Source: Chrysomallon squamiferum (Eukaryota; Mollusca; Gastropoda; Neomphalida; Peltospiridae). Taken from it: a stretch of DNA of 64,000 bases. The DNA lies in contig CM022679.1 in NCBI GenBank assembly GCA_012295275.1, forward strand, positions 15,696,842 to 15,760,841. The letters run 5' to 3'. The first letter of the stretch is position 1; each line of letters begins with the position of its first letter. The position numbers and the translations under genes were made by a program. Positions 15,061 to 25,499 of the stretch are shown here, piece after piece. The notes below the pieces were generated by a model that was not told the DNA's origin, searched no databases, and saw nothing but the letters and a program-made list of their open reading frames with translations.

Positions 15061-15260
15061 ACTGTTTGCGCACCGCCACTGTTTTTCAACTGTTTACATT
15101 TAATCCCAGTTATTTCGACTGTTTACATTAGTTCCAAATTTTCAGATGTTTACATTTAAATCGAAGTTTTTTCATCAATTTGCATTTGGTCTTAAACTTT
15201 CAATTGTTTACATTTACTTCCATGTTTCTGAACAGTCTACGTTTATCCCTGGTTTTTCCG
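15061..15260. repeat. Degenerate 27-31 bp tandem repeat with forkhead cores
   Basis: About seven diverged units share an ACTGTTTACATTTAATCC-like consensus. Exact TGTTTAC cores start at 15091, 15120, 15147 and 15205. Diverged versions lie near 15063 (TGTTTGC), 15180 (TTTGCAT) and 15235 (GTCTACG). TAATCC, the K50-homeodomain site, occurs near 15055 and at 15101. It lies about 0.8-1 kb inside the intron downstream of the proximal Pitx exon. Confidence 0.6.
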
Positions 15261-15587
15261 AAGTGACACTTAATAGTGTTGTGAGTATCGCTGCCGACAC
15301 GTGACATTACAGATGAGGATAGAAATTACTCCAACAGACTCTGTGGCATTTTCTCTCCACTGACACTACTGAATGAGTTGAATTTTATAACAAATCTCTT
15401 AAAAAAATACTAAGAGATTGTGAAGTCTAAAATCCCTTGCTACTCTTTTGGTTTATTTAGTAAATATATTGATGCTTGTTTGTATTAGGAAATAAAAACA
15501 GTGACAGACCAGTTTAATATGATAAACGCTTAAGATAATAATGATACAACGATTCCTTCATTATTCCTTCGTAAAATGAAGTAACTA

Positions 15588-15850
15588 CAGTCCGTTCGGA
15601 AAATACTGCAACATCAGACTCTTCAAGAAAACAGATACGTAACTGACCGTTCTGGAAAAATTACAGAAGCTATATATTTATATATACCCTTCGGAAAATT
15701 CTACAGAAATAGCAAATCCCTTCGGGAAAAAAGAATTTAAAAAAATAGACTTAAGGAAATTTATGAAACACGGTCGGTCCATTCAGAAATATCTAGAGCA
15801 AAAGCAGAGACAGAAAAATTGACGTGAACTGACCCGTTCCTAAATGATTA
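15588..15850. repeat. Degenerate irregular repeat with CCGTTCGGAAAA-type motif
   Basis: Variants of the motif (TCCGTTCGGAAAAT, CCGTTCTGGAAAAAT, CCCTTCGGAAAATTCT, CCCTTCGGGAAAA, TCCATTCAGAAAT, CCCGTTCCTAAAT) recur near 15590, 15646, 15688, 15719, 15779 and 15833, several followed by (T)ACAGAA. Spacing is irregular (about 30-60 bp), which suggests an old, decayed tandem array. Confidence 0.4.
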
Positions 15851-16089
15851 ATCTATTCCTTATTGACGATCGATAGGAAAGCACTTGAGAAAGCCGGCTT
15901 TCTTAGCCCTATGGGCAGAGCCTATCTGTCGTAACACGGGGCTTCGATGGAATCCCCCAAACACCAAAACAAACCAAAAGCAAGTATCGATATTTCGTTG
16001 CAGAACAAACACCACTACATACTGTTTTCAAAGAAAATATATACATACATTTTTAGAACTTTTGTTTATAATGTCTTTTCGTAAATTAC

Positions 16090-16288
16090 CTGATTTCGGA
16101 GAGTGACCACCCGGTGAAGTAACGGCACTCAGGGAGCCGTGGCTGGTGTTAGACAGGGTGAGATCCGAGGCCCCGGCGGTCGGGGTGCTTTCCGTGAGGT
16201 GGTGGTGCATCGTGAGGGCAGAACTGGGACCACTTCCACATCCGACAACTAGTTCGTCCAAACACAACGAATCATTTAAGGTGTCCAT
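16090..16288 (-). CDS. Pitx: Pitx proximal alternative first coding exon (N-terminus A)
   Basis: The exon codes for 66 residues plus one base of codon 67, beginning MDTLNDSLCLDELVVGCGSG and rich in Ser, Thr, Gly and His. It ends TCA G|GTAATTTAC (donor GT at 16089-16088). The phase-1 end joins exactly to the phase-1 acceptor of the homeobox exon at 9484 and forms a KSDSND junction. The start is supported by an in-frame TAG immediately before the ATG, so the frame cannot extend upstream without a splice. Bases -3 to -1 are TAG, a weak initiation context. No known domain is visible; a poorly conserved N-terminus is normal for Pitx. The 6.6-kb intron to the homeobox exon is filled with repeats. 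The GC-richer DNA immediately upstream (16600-16870) looks like its promoter. It could be a chance open frame, but the splice phase, composition and position argue for a real exon. Confidence 0.85.
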
Positions 16289-16305
16289 CTATCCAGAGAA
16301 ACTGT

Positions 16306-16443
16306 TCACTGACCGCTGACTGACCAGTTGGTCAAGTGAATTTGCTGTCCAGTACAACCGACACCACAAGCCCGTATGTTGGGTCCGAACACGGTAGATA
16401 AAACTGACAACTGTAGGTTAAAGGGGAGGTGCCTTCCTTTCAT
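16306..16443 (-). other. Possible upstream ORF in the proximal Pitx leader (45 codons)
   Basis: An ATG at 16443-16441 opens a 45-codon frame beginning MKGRHLPFNL that ends at a TGA at 16306, 17 bases before the Pitx ATG. If the leader is unspliced and begins in the 16.6-16.9 kb island, ribosomes would meet this uORF first and it could dampen translation. The peptide has no recognisable similarity. An open frame without an ATG extends further upstream to about 16605. Confidence 0.25.
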
Positions 16444-16599
16444 AGATAACTGCGGCTGGCCGACGCACGATAAAATACAGAGAGATAGATAATCCAAAAG
16501 GTTCCGCTCAAGAACGGATAAACTTCGGTAGCGTTTCCGAAGGCTTCTAGTGACAAACTGATAGACAGACAGCTCGGGCAAAACAGTTACCCCTTTGCA

Positions 16600-16870
16600 A
16601 GACACTTGTAAATACTCATCTGCATACTAGGAAAGCCCTTTTACTTGTAACTGTGTTTGTTGAAGGCTTAAAAACCTATCGTCGCACATCAATCAACCCC
16701 TGAGCGGGAGGTTAGCGCGAGCGTGACTATTTGAGCATGCCTGGACTGTGACGTCACAAGCCAACAGGACTATAAGCAAAGTTCCCAGGCTGCTCTGCGA
16801 GAGGCGGGGCGAGGGAGGGACTTCATTCCCGAGCTGGCTGTCAGTCAAATCCGTTAAAAATTTTACATGC
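16600..16870 (-). promoter_or_regulatory. Candidate proximal Pitx promoter
   Basis: This GC-richer island sits 0.3-0.6 kb upstream of the proximal ATG. It has a perfect TGACGTCA palindrome (CREB/ATF site) at 16749-16756, a GC-box-like GGCGGGGCGAGGG (16803-16815, Sp/KLF type), and CpG-containing sequence unlike the surrounding AT-rich DNA. On the minus strand no canonical TATAAA is evident; a TTATAG stands downstream of the GC box. The transcription start is not determinable by eye. Confidence 0.45.
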
Positions 16871-17113
16871 GATATAGGCTCGCGTTGAACTAGATAATTA
16901 AATCAAATCTGCAGCTTTTCACTCGGAAAACAATGTATTCGTTTAAGAAGTGCACGATTTATTTATGAATCGTTTCTCAGGAAAGATATAAGTCCTAAAA
17001 TTCTTCAGCAGAGGGTTTGTAAGAAATTCCTTAGGATTCAGCGGGATCATTTTCTGAATTACAAATAAGATCTACTAAGCAGAACATGCAATAAACTCAA
17101 CAATTTTTCATAA

Positions 17114-17117
<4 letters not shown>

Positions 17118-17171
<54 letters not shown>
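17118..17171. repeat. (TAA)n microsatellite
   Basis: Pure array upstream of the proximal exon's promoter island. Confidence 0.95.
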
Positions 17172-17749
17172 TACTTCAGCGGCAACTGTGGTTAAAAACA
17201 ACAAATGTATTCACAATGTTTTCCTTTTAAAATAAAATTAACAAAAATACTGTTTGTACCACCAACGAAAATGCGCTGTTTAAAAAAAATAAATGCCTTG
17301 AATTCGCAAATAAATGCAAGAACCTTTTCATATATTAACTGTGTTTTCCCGTATATATGAATATTTGTCATAGTTTCTTTTCTTAAAACAAAACTAAACA
17401 AAACAAAATAAAAATAAAATGTGTAATATTTCTGTGTAAATCTAGTTTTCTAAACTGCTATAAATTTTATAATTTGATTTTTCGTTCTAAAAATTATTTA
17501 CATTTTTATTCATACATTAGTTTTATTCAGAAATTAAAATGAAACAGTATATAAAAGCGAAAACATAAATAAATAAATGAGACTGGGGATACGATCTATA
17601 GTATAGTAAATAGAAGTTCTATCTTTTAGTATGGTTGTTAAAGAAAAATCATCTATTTATTCGTTAATATATTTATTTATAAATTTGTTTCTAAATGCAT
17701 TTTATTAAGAATTTAAACTTATACCATCAAATACAACAGTTTCTTTTAG

Positions 17750-18500
17750 ACTTCAAATGATTTTAATACCGTACAATTTTCGCCATGGCCAAGGGGAGGT
17801 AATTCTAATACAAACACAAGCAGACGACAAAATGCGCGTGAGAATGTACCGTCACCGCCAATTTCTTTGTTCCTTTTCGTCAAACACTGCTTCTGCTTCC
17901 ACAATTGTTTAGTACATTAACTTCTGTGAAACTGAAACAACCTTAAGCGAAAGAACAAAAAAAAAGAAAAGAAGAATTTTTACAAAAGCTGAACGCAGAG
18001 GTAATTCTTTTAGTGGGGCCATTTCATTGGGACAATAACAGGACCGTTTTGCGACAGTCTAATTGCACTTGAGATAGTTCGATACCTGGAGGGGGGAGGG
18101 TTCGTCGCTTTGAGCTGCTACTATCTGCATCAACAAACCTACACTGGAGTGTGTAATGCCCCACACTGGACAGGTAGTTTTGCATGATAACGATATATCA
18201 CAACATTTGACGGTTTACAAACCCGAGATGTCCTTTTTCCATCGTCAGGAGGTGCGAGTGAGGCGGCACAAAAGGCTGCTTAGACTAGATAATTAAAAAT
18301 ATCCCTGCGATTGCAGCGTAGATTGCATTAGCTCATAGCTCTTTGTAATACGCTTACTGTGATAATGTGCGCCGACTGATATGTAGAAACATCAATATGT
18401 GATGGGTGATCGGGCGTCCGTATTTCAACAGTCGCATAACACGACAGCTGTAAAACACACAGAGATAAAAACACGCACATGATACTGTATACCAAGATAT
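17750..18500. promoter_or_regulatory. Complex island upstream of proximal Pitx exon
   Basis: Non-repetitive DNA 1.5-2.2 kb upstream of the proximal exon. GCTTAGACTAGATAATTAAA near 18276 resembles GAACTAGATAATTAAATC near 16887, a shared CTAGATAATTAAA motif in two upstream islands. No ORF of note. Confidence 0.3.
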
Positions 18501-18835
18501 GAATCATAGCGGTAAAAAGAATATAGCATATATTCGAATACGTTTAGACATAAATTTGCAAAATATTATGCACTGACACAAAGTTACATTAGAAAATAAC
18601 GATAGTAATGGTATAGTTAATGAAATAATAAATATATAAAGAAATAAATAATACAGATTAATAAATTATAGATAGAAACAAACAAAAATACTTGGCTTGT
18701 TCGCATGGTGATGTGTGCTAGATTTGTCAAGTGTAAACTGAATAATAATTATACTAACAACATTTCATAATCGCCATAACAACCAAAACAACAACAACAA
18801 TAATAAAAAAATGTATGATGATGATGGTAATAATA

Positions 18836-18852
18836 ATAATAATAATAAAAAA

Positions 18853-18909
<57 letters not shown>

Positions 18910-18910
18910 T
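18836..18910. repeat. (TAA)n microsatellite
   Basis: Long array with one A-rich interruption, part of a TAA-rich zone to about 19090. Confidence 0.95.
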
Positions 18911-19712
18911 ATAAGACTTATAATAATCGCACTACTGATACTATTATTAACAACAATAACTAACAGTGATAATAATAATTTATTAAACAATAGAGAATTG
19001 TTATTATACTTATAATAATAATAGTACTTATAATAATGTTATTAGCAATAATAAAAATGATAATAATAATTTATTAAGCAAAAGAAAAAATATAGAACAA
19101 GTTTCTTTTCAGATATATTATTATTATTATTATTATTATACATATTTAAACATCACTGAAATATTAATGAATTATATATATATACTGTTTTTCATAATAA
19201 TGATTATTATTATTATTATATTTTAATGCATTATTATTATAACTTTTGTAAATTTATTTTAATTTATTTTATTTAAGTTATTTTAATATTACAATTTTAA
19301 GATAAAATAAATTCCCAACAGTTAATAACATTTGTAAATTACTTAAATAAATCTGAAAACTGAACTCGGGTTTACTTTTATTTTTATAGTTAGTATTTTC
19401 TCCAAACTCGTGCTGTTTTCGCTATTTTCCAGTCGGAATAGTAATACAACAAAAACTCTACAATACATTGCTAGCATTACTAGTATTTTCTTGCCTTAAT
19501 AAGACAAAAAATTAATCGATTTAACATTTTCATATGAGCGGAAATGAATCAGAAATAAGCTTTTGATCTTGTAGGAATATTAAAATATTTTCTTGCAAGA
19601 TTTGACGGGAAATCTTAATAGTTTTCTTTCTAAACGAGCGTGCACTTGAAACAGAAAAAGTATTTCGTTAGCGGCGGTTTCTCCAGCATGTCTCTCGATT
19701 CTCCAGCAGAAG

Positions 19713-19760
19713 CGCCATCTGGCGGGTATAAAACACAGGTCCCGTTACTCTCAAGTCTTT
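19713..19760 (+). promoter_or_regulatory. TATA-box plus initiator-like site on the plus strand, next to a CTCF-like motif
   Basis: GGGTATAAAACACAGG places TATAAAA at 19727-19733, and TCAAGT at 19751-19756 puts an initiator-like A about 26 bases downstream, which is normal TATA-Inr spacing. Just upstream, CGCCATCTGGCGG (19713-19725) matches a CTCF-type core at 12 of 13 positions. The site would drive plus-strand transcription, antisense to Pitx. The frame that follows (ATG at 19795) is a Phe/Leu/Cys-rich product of T-rich DNA and probably not a protein gene. Confidence 0.3.
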
Positions 19761-20160
19761 TGGGTGAAATATAACCGAATTTCGAGTGCCACTTATGCGG
19801 TTCGCTTCGTCACATTATTTTATTTTTTTCTTTCCAAAATATCTTTTTTTATTTAGTTATTTTTATTTTTTTATTTTTTCCCACTTTCTGACTTTAGCAT
19901 TTCTATTACAATTTACTTCTTTTCTGGTTTTCTTTTCATTTATTCTTTTTTTTTTCGTTATTATTATTATTTTTTTATTTTGTTGTTGTTGTTGTTGTTG
20001 TTGTTGTTTTATCATTCATTCAGCCTTTCTTTCTTTCTTATTTTTTTGTTTTAACTTATTTATCTGCTCTGTTACAGATTTTAAAAATATATTTATTCAT
20101 TTGACTTATTTCTTTCTTTCTCCCTTTCTTCCAGACCCATCTTCTCCTCTTTTTCTTTTT

Positions 20161-20245
20161 ACTCTCTCTAACATTCTCTTTATCTTTTTACTCTCTCTAA
20201 CATTCTCTTTCTCTTTTTACTCTCTCTAACATTCTCTTTCTCTCA
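20161..20245. repeat. 29-bp tandem repeat, three copies
   Basis: ACTCTCTCTAACATTCTCTT starts at 20161, 20190 and 20219 in a pyrimidine-rich tract; the units are almost identical. Confidence 0.85.
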
Positions 20246-20820
20246 ACAGATCGAGTCTAAAATTAAAAAGATTTTAATGTGGCATTATCAAACGCGAGGA
20301 CTTAACCCTGTCTCAGAATTGCACAGTCCAGAGATGAGTAGAGAGACATAATGAAACGTGGCCAAGGCGAGTTGGGATTAACGCTGCGAGTAACTTTGGG
20401 AATAACTTTGAAAAATGGTTCCAATATCAAATAAGGCCGCCATCGACGAAGCCGCTTCGGACATAACCCCAGCATACGTATGCATTTATAAAATCATTAC
20501 AACGCGAGATGCGAAGATAATGGGCCTGTCCATATCCCCTGACTGACAGTGTTTGGGGGCTCAGGGGACCCCCGATTTCGTTCCTGTGTTTGAGAAAGAA
20601 ATTTTGAAGGCCTAATCCGCGCCAAATGAAATACTACCAAATTGCGCCCATGCGTTGTCAGGCCTAAAGCGGCCATGATTCATTAAAAGAGACAAACATT
20701 CCTATTACAATTTGACAAGTCTTCAAGAAAACGAATGGCTCATTGGGGAATAGGGATATATCTGGCCGGGGAAATGTTTGTTGAAATACAGAGGAGGATA
20801 TAACGAAAATGGAAATTTAC
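20240..20820. promoter_or_regulatory. Complex island, candidate enhancer
   Basis: About 580 bases lack microsatellites, directly after the 29-bp repeat. It includes GATAATGGGCC, a GGGGG...CCCCC potential stem near 20556-20573, and Sox-like ACAAACATTCC and ACAATTTGACAA motifs near 20692-20717. No ORF is convincing. Confidence 0.3.
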
Positions 20821-21243
20821 CACTGCCTGTCAAATTCGAAACTAACGTTGCATGGTCAGTGTCTTGAAAATAAAGGGGGGAAAAATAAAAACAAAAATTC
20901 GGGAGACTTTTGTAGTAGTAGCATAATTGTAGCAGTAACAGTAGTAGTGATGATAGTTTACGTAGAAGTAGCAGTGGTATTGATGGAAGGAGATGTAGTC
21001 GTAGTAGTGGTAGATGTATTGGTTACTGCTGATGTTGCTGTAGCAGTAATTGTAAAATCACTGTAGTCAAAAAGATGCGGTCGTTCTTGTTTTTTATTTT
21101 AACAATAAAAGAAACTGCATTTTAAAATCCGTCTATGTAAATCTAGACTTTCATTTGTAATTTTCTTATAATTTTACAAACATTAATGTTTTAAATTTAA
21201 AACCAATAATAGGAATGTTCCCGCCACTTGAAATTCTCATTGT

Positions 21244-21278
<35 letters not shown>

Positions 21279-21488
21279 TTAGAAGATAAGTATAATTAAA
21301 GTGTTCTATTCCATTGGTATAGTGTAATGAAATATACTTTTTAATAATATATGCTGATAATAATTAGCAATAAAATAATAACAACAATATTTTAGTTGTT
21401 GTTTTGTTGTTGTTTTTTTTTAAAAAGAGAGAGACAGAGAGAGAGAGAAAAAAAGTAATTTTATTTATGAACGTTGCAATGACTTATA

Positions 21489-21504
21489 AAGATATTTATT
21501 TATT

Positions 21505-21558
<54 letters not shown>
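21489..21558. repeat. (TTTA)n-(TTA)n compound repeat
   Basis: A tetranucleotide block passes directly into a trinucleotide block. Confidence 0.95.
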
Positions 21559-21559
<1 letters not shown>

Positions 21560-21926
21560 TTATTCTATATAATGCAGTAGAGATATATCCATCCGTCGCT
21601 TTAGTAACTATGCATATTCTATGTAAGGATGAAATGATTTGGCGGAAAGCCGCGAAATTCCACGCGCGTTTTCCCGTACACTGGTAAAATAGTAGCTACA
21701 GACGTGTTGCGCTAGCCCGGCTGTGTAAACATTCTGATTTGATTGTTAATTAGTTCATTAAGTATAAAACAGTTCTTTCTTTTCATATCATCATTTCAAA
21801 ATCAACTGAACCTCTTTAGAGAAAAAGAATTATAAATTTTCGGGTGGCTTCATTTGGTTTAGTTTTTTTTGGACGTGAATAATATTCATGGACGATTTTA
21901 GAATATTAAAACGAAACATTAATTTT

Positions 21927-21936
21927 ATTTATTTGT

Positions 21937-21983
<47 letters not shown>

Positions 21984-21985
21984 TA
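21927..21985. repeat. (TTTA)n repeat
   Basis: About 14 units. Confidence 0.95.
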
Positions 21986-22404
21986 TTTTCTTCAAAAATA
22001 GTTTAAAAAAACTCATAGAAGAAACTATCCAAGTTAACACTGAGTGACAAAGTATTCTTTTGTTTAAAAAAAAAAAAAAAAATAAAACAACCTTTCTTTC
22101 TTCTTTTCTTAAATCTGTAGTGTTACTGCCAAGATTAACGAAGTTTATGCTGTCATATTTTCAGTACATTAATAAGTAAATAAAAAACATTAGTTTTATT
22201 TATGTATGTGTTATTTACTATTAATTTGTTTACTTACTTATTTATTTACTGACTGACTGACTTACTAATTACTTTATTTATTAAGTAATTTCAATTTTAT
22301 TTTAATTTATGTAAAGCAGAACAAAATAAATAAATAAATGTAAGTACTAAAATTAAAACCTAAAATAATTTCTGAGAAGAAAAAAATTATTGTTTTCCCT
22401 CTGA

Positions 22405-22451
<47 letters not shown>

Positions 22452-22514
22452 TAAATACTACTACTACTACTTCTAATACTACTACTACTAATAATAATAA
22501 TGAAAATAATAATA

Positions 22515-22557
<43 letters not shown>

Positions 22558-22560
22558 GTA
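22405..22560. repeat. (TAA)n cluster with (CTA)n
   Basis: Two TAA arrays flank a short CTA/CTT stretch. Confidence 0.95.
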
Positions 22561-23862
22561 ATAATAATAATAAAGGCAGTAACAAAACAATAATCTGTAT
22601 AAACGCAGACACACATATACATACCATATGCACATAATTAAATTAAAATAAAATAAATCCAAAATATAAAAAAAATAAATAAATAAATAAAAAAACTAAA
22701 AAGGCATTTGTAATTTACTTCAACATTCAACGTAAGTTAACACGAAACAATATTATAATATAACTGAAAATAAAAGTAAAAATCAAAGGTATGCTGTAAA
22801 CTCTGGACATGACGAGGTATTGTCATACGTATACTGAAAGTATGTAAACATTCCAACAGAAACGCCCACAATGCTGTTTTACCACATCCAGGAATTTCTA
22901 ATACCATTCTAAGTATCGTAGGTAAAACCACAACAGTGTCAATACAGTTTCTGTGTCTAATTGCTATTAAGTTGTCGCGAGGTGGTTTAACGTACTTTAA
23001 GTTACAGCTATCAGGCGATACCCTGTACATGTCATAATTCGTGTAATGCAGTTCACGGGTGGGTACAGACACATTTATGACATGGAGAGATGGGGGTAGA
23101 TGTTTTATGACTTCGGCTTTGTTCGTTGCCGATCAAAGAGTGAAAGTTTGATTAACGACATCAGTTCTGATCATTCTTTGAATGCAAGCATTGATGTTAG
23201 GGACAGAGTGAAAAATATACTGACATTTATATTACGGTATGCTCATGTCATAAAACTACTGAATAGTGCAACATTCAGTGTATATTTGAAAAAGAAATCA
23301 TATGTAATAATATGCAACAAAATTTGAAATATTGATAAAAGACGTACGAACGGACGCACAATCTTTGTGTTCGCAGTGGTATATTTGACAAAATAATTAA
23401 TAGAAAAGTAAAAGTTTTCTTACGAATGAGTCAAAGTATGTAAACTCAAGTATAACGTGCATAGTAGAGTTTAAAAAAATAATTAGTACGTAATATAGTT
23501 TGTTAGACCTGGTTTTGTTAGAGGAATTCACATAATGTTTAAACGTTTTGTTTGTTTCTTTTTATTTATTTATTTATTAAAGATTTTTTATTTATTTATT
23601 TATTTATTTTTATTTATTTATTTATTAAAGACTATATTAAAAATTGTCGAATAAATTAATTAATTAATATTAAATGAATACCTCATTAATATTTCCAGTA
23701 AGTCTGAAGTGGATACCCACTACTACCACTATTTGTAACGTATTTGTAACGTATATGTAACATATTTGTAATGTATTTTCGAAGAGTCACAAAAATTAGC
23801 ATATAAAACGCAGTCTTTGTGAGATAATTATTGACATTTGGAAACATTTACTTCTTTCTTCT

Positions 23863-23994
23863 TCTTCTACTACTACTACCACAACTACACCACTACCACT
23901 ACTACTACTAAGAGTATTATAACTGTTTCTCCTACTACTGCAATAATAACAATTAACCATATTACATATCCTACTACTACTATTATTACTAGTA

Positions 23995-24029
<35 letters not shown>

Positions 24030-24093
24030 ACTGCTACTACTACTGCTACTACTGCTGCTGCTACAACTACTATTACTATTACTACTGCTACTA
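23863..24093. repeat. (CTA)n/(CTG)n trinucleotide tract
   Basis: About 230 bases dominated by CTA, CCA, CTG and ATT triplets; explains the Thr/Ala-rich frame here. Confidence 0.9.
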
Positions 24094-24401
24094 CTATTGT
24101 TTTGTTGTTATTGTTTCTGTGCTTATTTCAGATATTATTATCTTTCTCAGACTGAGATACAAGGTCTCACAGACGCTGGTACGTGTGTCACGATGCAGAG
24201 GAAACGACTCTGGGGAGAGAAAGACGGAAATGTTCCAGTGTGTGTAGAACATACAAAAAGTATGCTGAGCAATGTTCACCAAAGAAAAACGTTCTTTTCA
24301 ATGATTCTTTCACAAAGCCTCGAGCCAGAGTGACAATCTTTAAACAAACGAGGCCGGTCTTTAGAAGTCTGTACGTCAGCCCCGCCCTCTGTGACATCGA
24401 G

Positions 24402-24430
24402 TCTGTGTGTGTGTGTGTGTGTGTGTGAGT

Positions 24431-24475
<45 letters not shown>

Positions 24476-24509
24476 TGTATGTATGTGTGTATGTGTGTAT
24501 GTGTGTATG

Positions 24510-24543
<34 letters not shown>
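24402..24543. repeat. (TG)n microsatellite
   Basis: About 140 bases of TG with GAGTG and TATG interruptions. Confidence 0.97.
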
Positions 24544-25499
24544 CGCTTCACTATCACAGTCGGAAATAACTGTAAATTGTTGTCACGAATATGGAATTTT
24601 CTTCCCTTCCCTAACTTCAGAGATAATCGGGGAATAAAATATAATAAAAGTTACATCATTTTAAGTCATAACTCTTTACTCTAAATCTTATCATTCTACA
24701 AGTAAAATAGCAGATGCTGGTTATATAACAAAAATATTTTTGCAACGCCAGCTCTAACATTAAATTAAAAACAAAAGTGTTCTAAAATTTATTTCATAGA
24801 AGACTAATTTATAAGTAACCAACAAGATCAGTATTATAAGCTTAGCGATACAGAATTTATTGTTTAATATGTGTAAATAATGTCTCAAATATATAAACAG
24901 ATGTAATGTCCTTAATCTCTAATTTCATTTACAAGTATTCTTTAAGAAATCATAGATGTCGTTTACTAGATGTTAAAGCCGTTCAAAATGTGTGATGAGA
25001 GAAATGAAGAAAAACAAAAATGAAGCTAAATTTAGAACTACATGAATAATTCGTTGTTATTTATTTATTTATTTATTTATATTTAGTTATTGTTTTACTT
25101 ATTTAGCGAAAGGTGAGATGTGACAGTCTAAAACACATTTCGTAAAATATTTTTTGAAAAATATATTAATCATTATCAAAATATTTCCGCTAATCAGTTA
25201 TAATTTCAGTATAAAAATAGATTGAAAAAAGAATATGTTTTAAAATGAAATTTGGAAACTGCATACGGTTTGAAATTAAAACTCGTTTTAAAATAAAAAT
25301 TAAGTATTCATATGCAAACTAGACTTAAAGATTTACAAAATGGTTTCTTTGAGTAATGAAACAATTTCCAGTATTTTTGGATCATATGATTTAAAGTAAT
25401 TTGGAAAAACATACAAACGTATACAAATGACATTAACATGTATTTATGTACTTTCATTCATATGCATTCGTTATTTTGATTACTGACATTATATTTGAC

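Noticed and set aside
19795-20229. Phe/Leu/Cys-rich plus-strand frame of about 144 codons after the TATA-like site
   Set aside because: The T-rich strand and a (TTG)n block explain it. There is no domain, and apparent membrane segments arise from composition.
22737-23072. 111-codon minus-strand frame with a GCGKTALW segment resembling a P-loop
   Set aside because: It begins at a non-ATG codon, the GxxxxGK[ST] pattern is incomplete, and the end runs into AT-rich repeat-like sequence.
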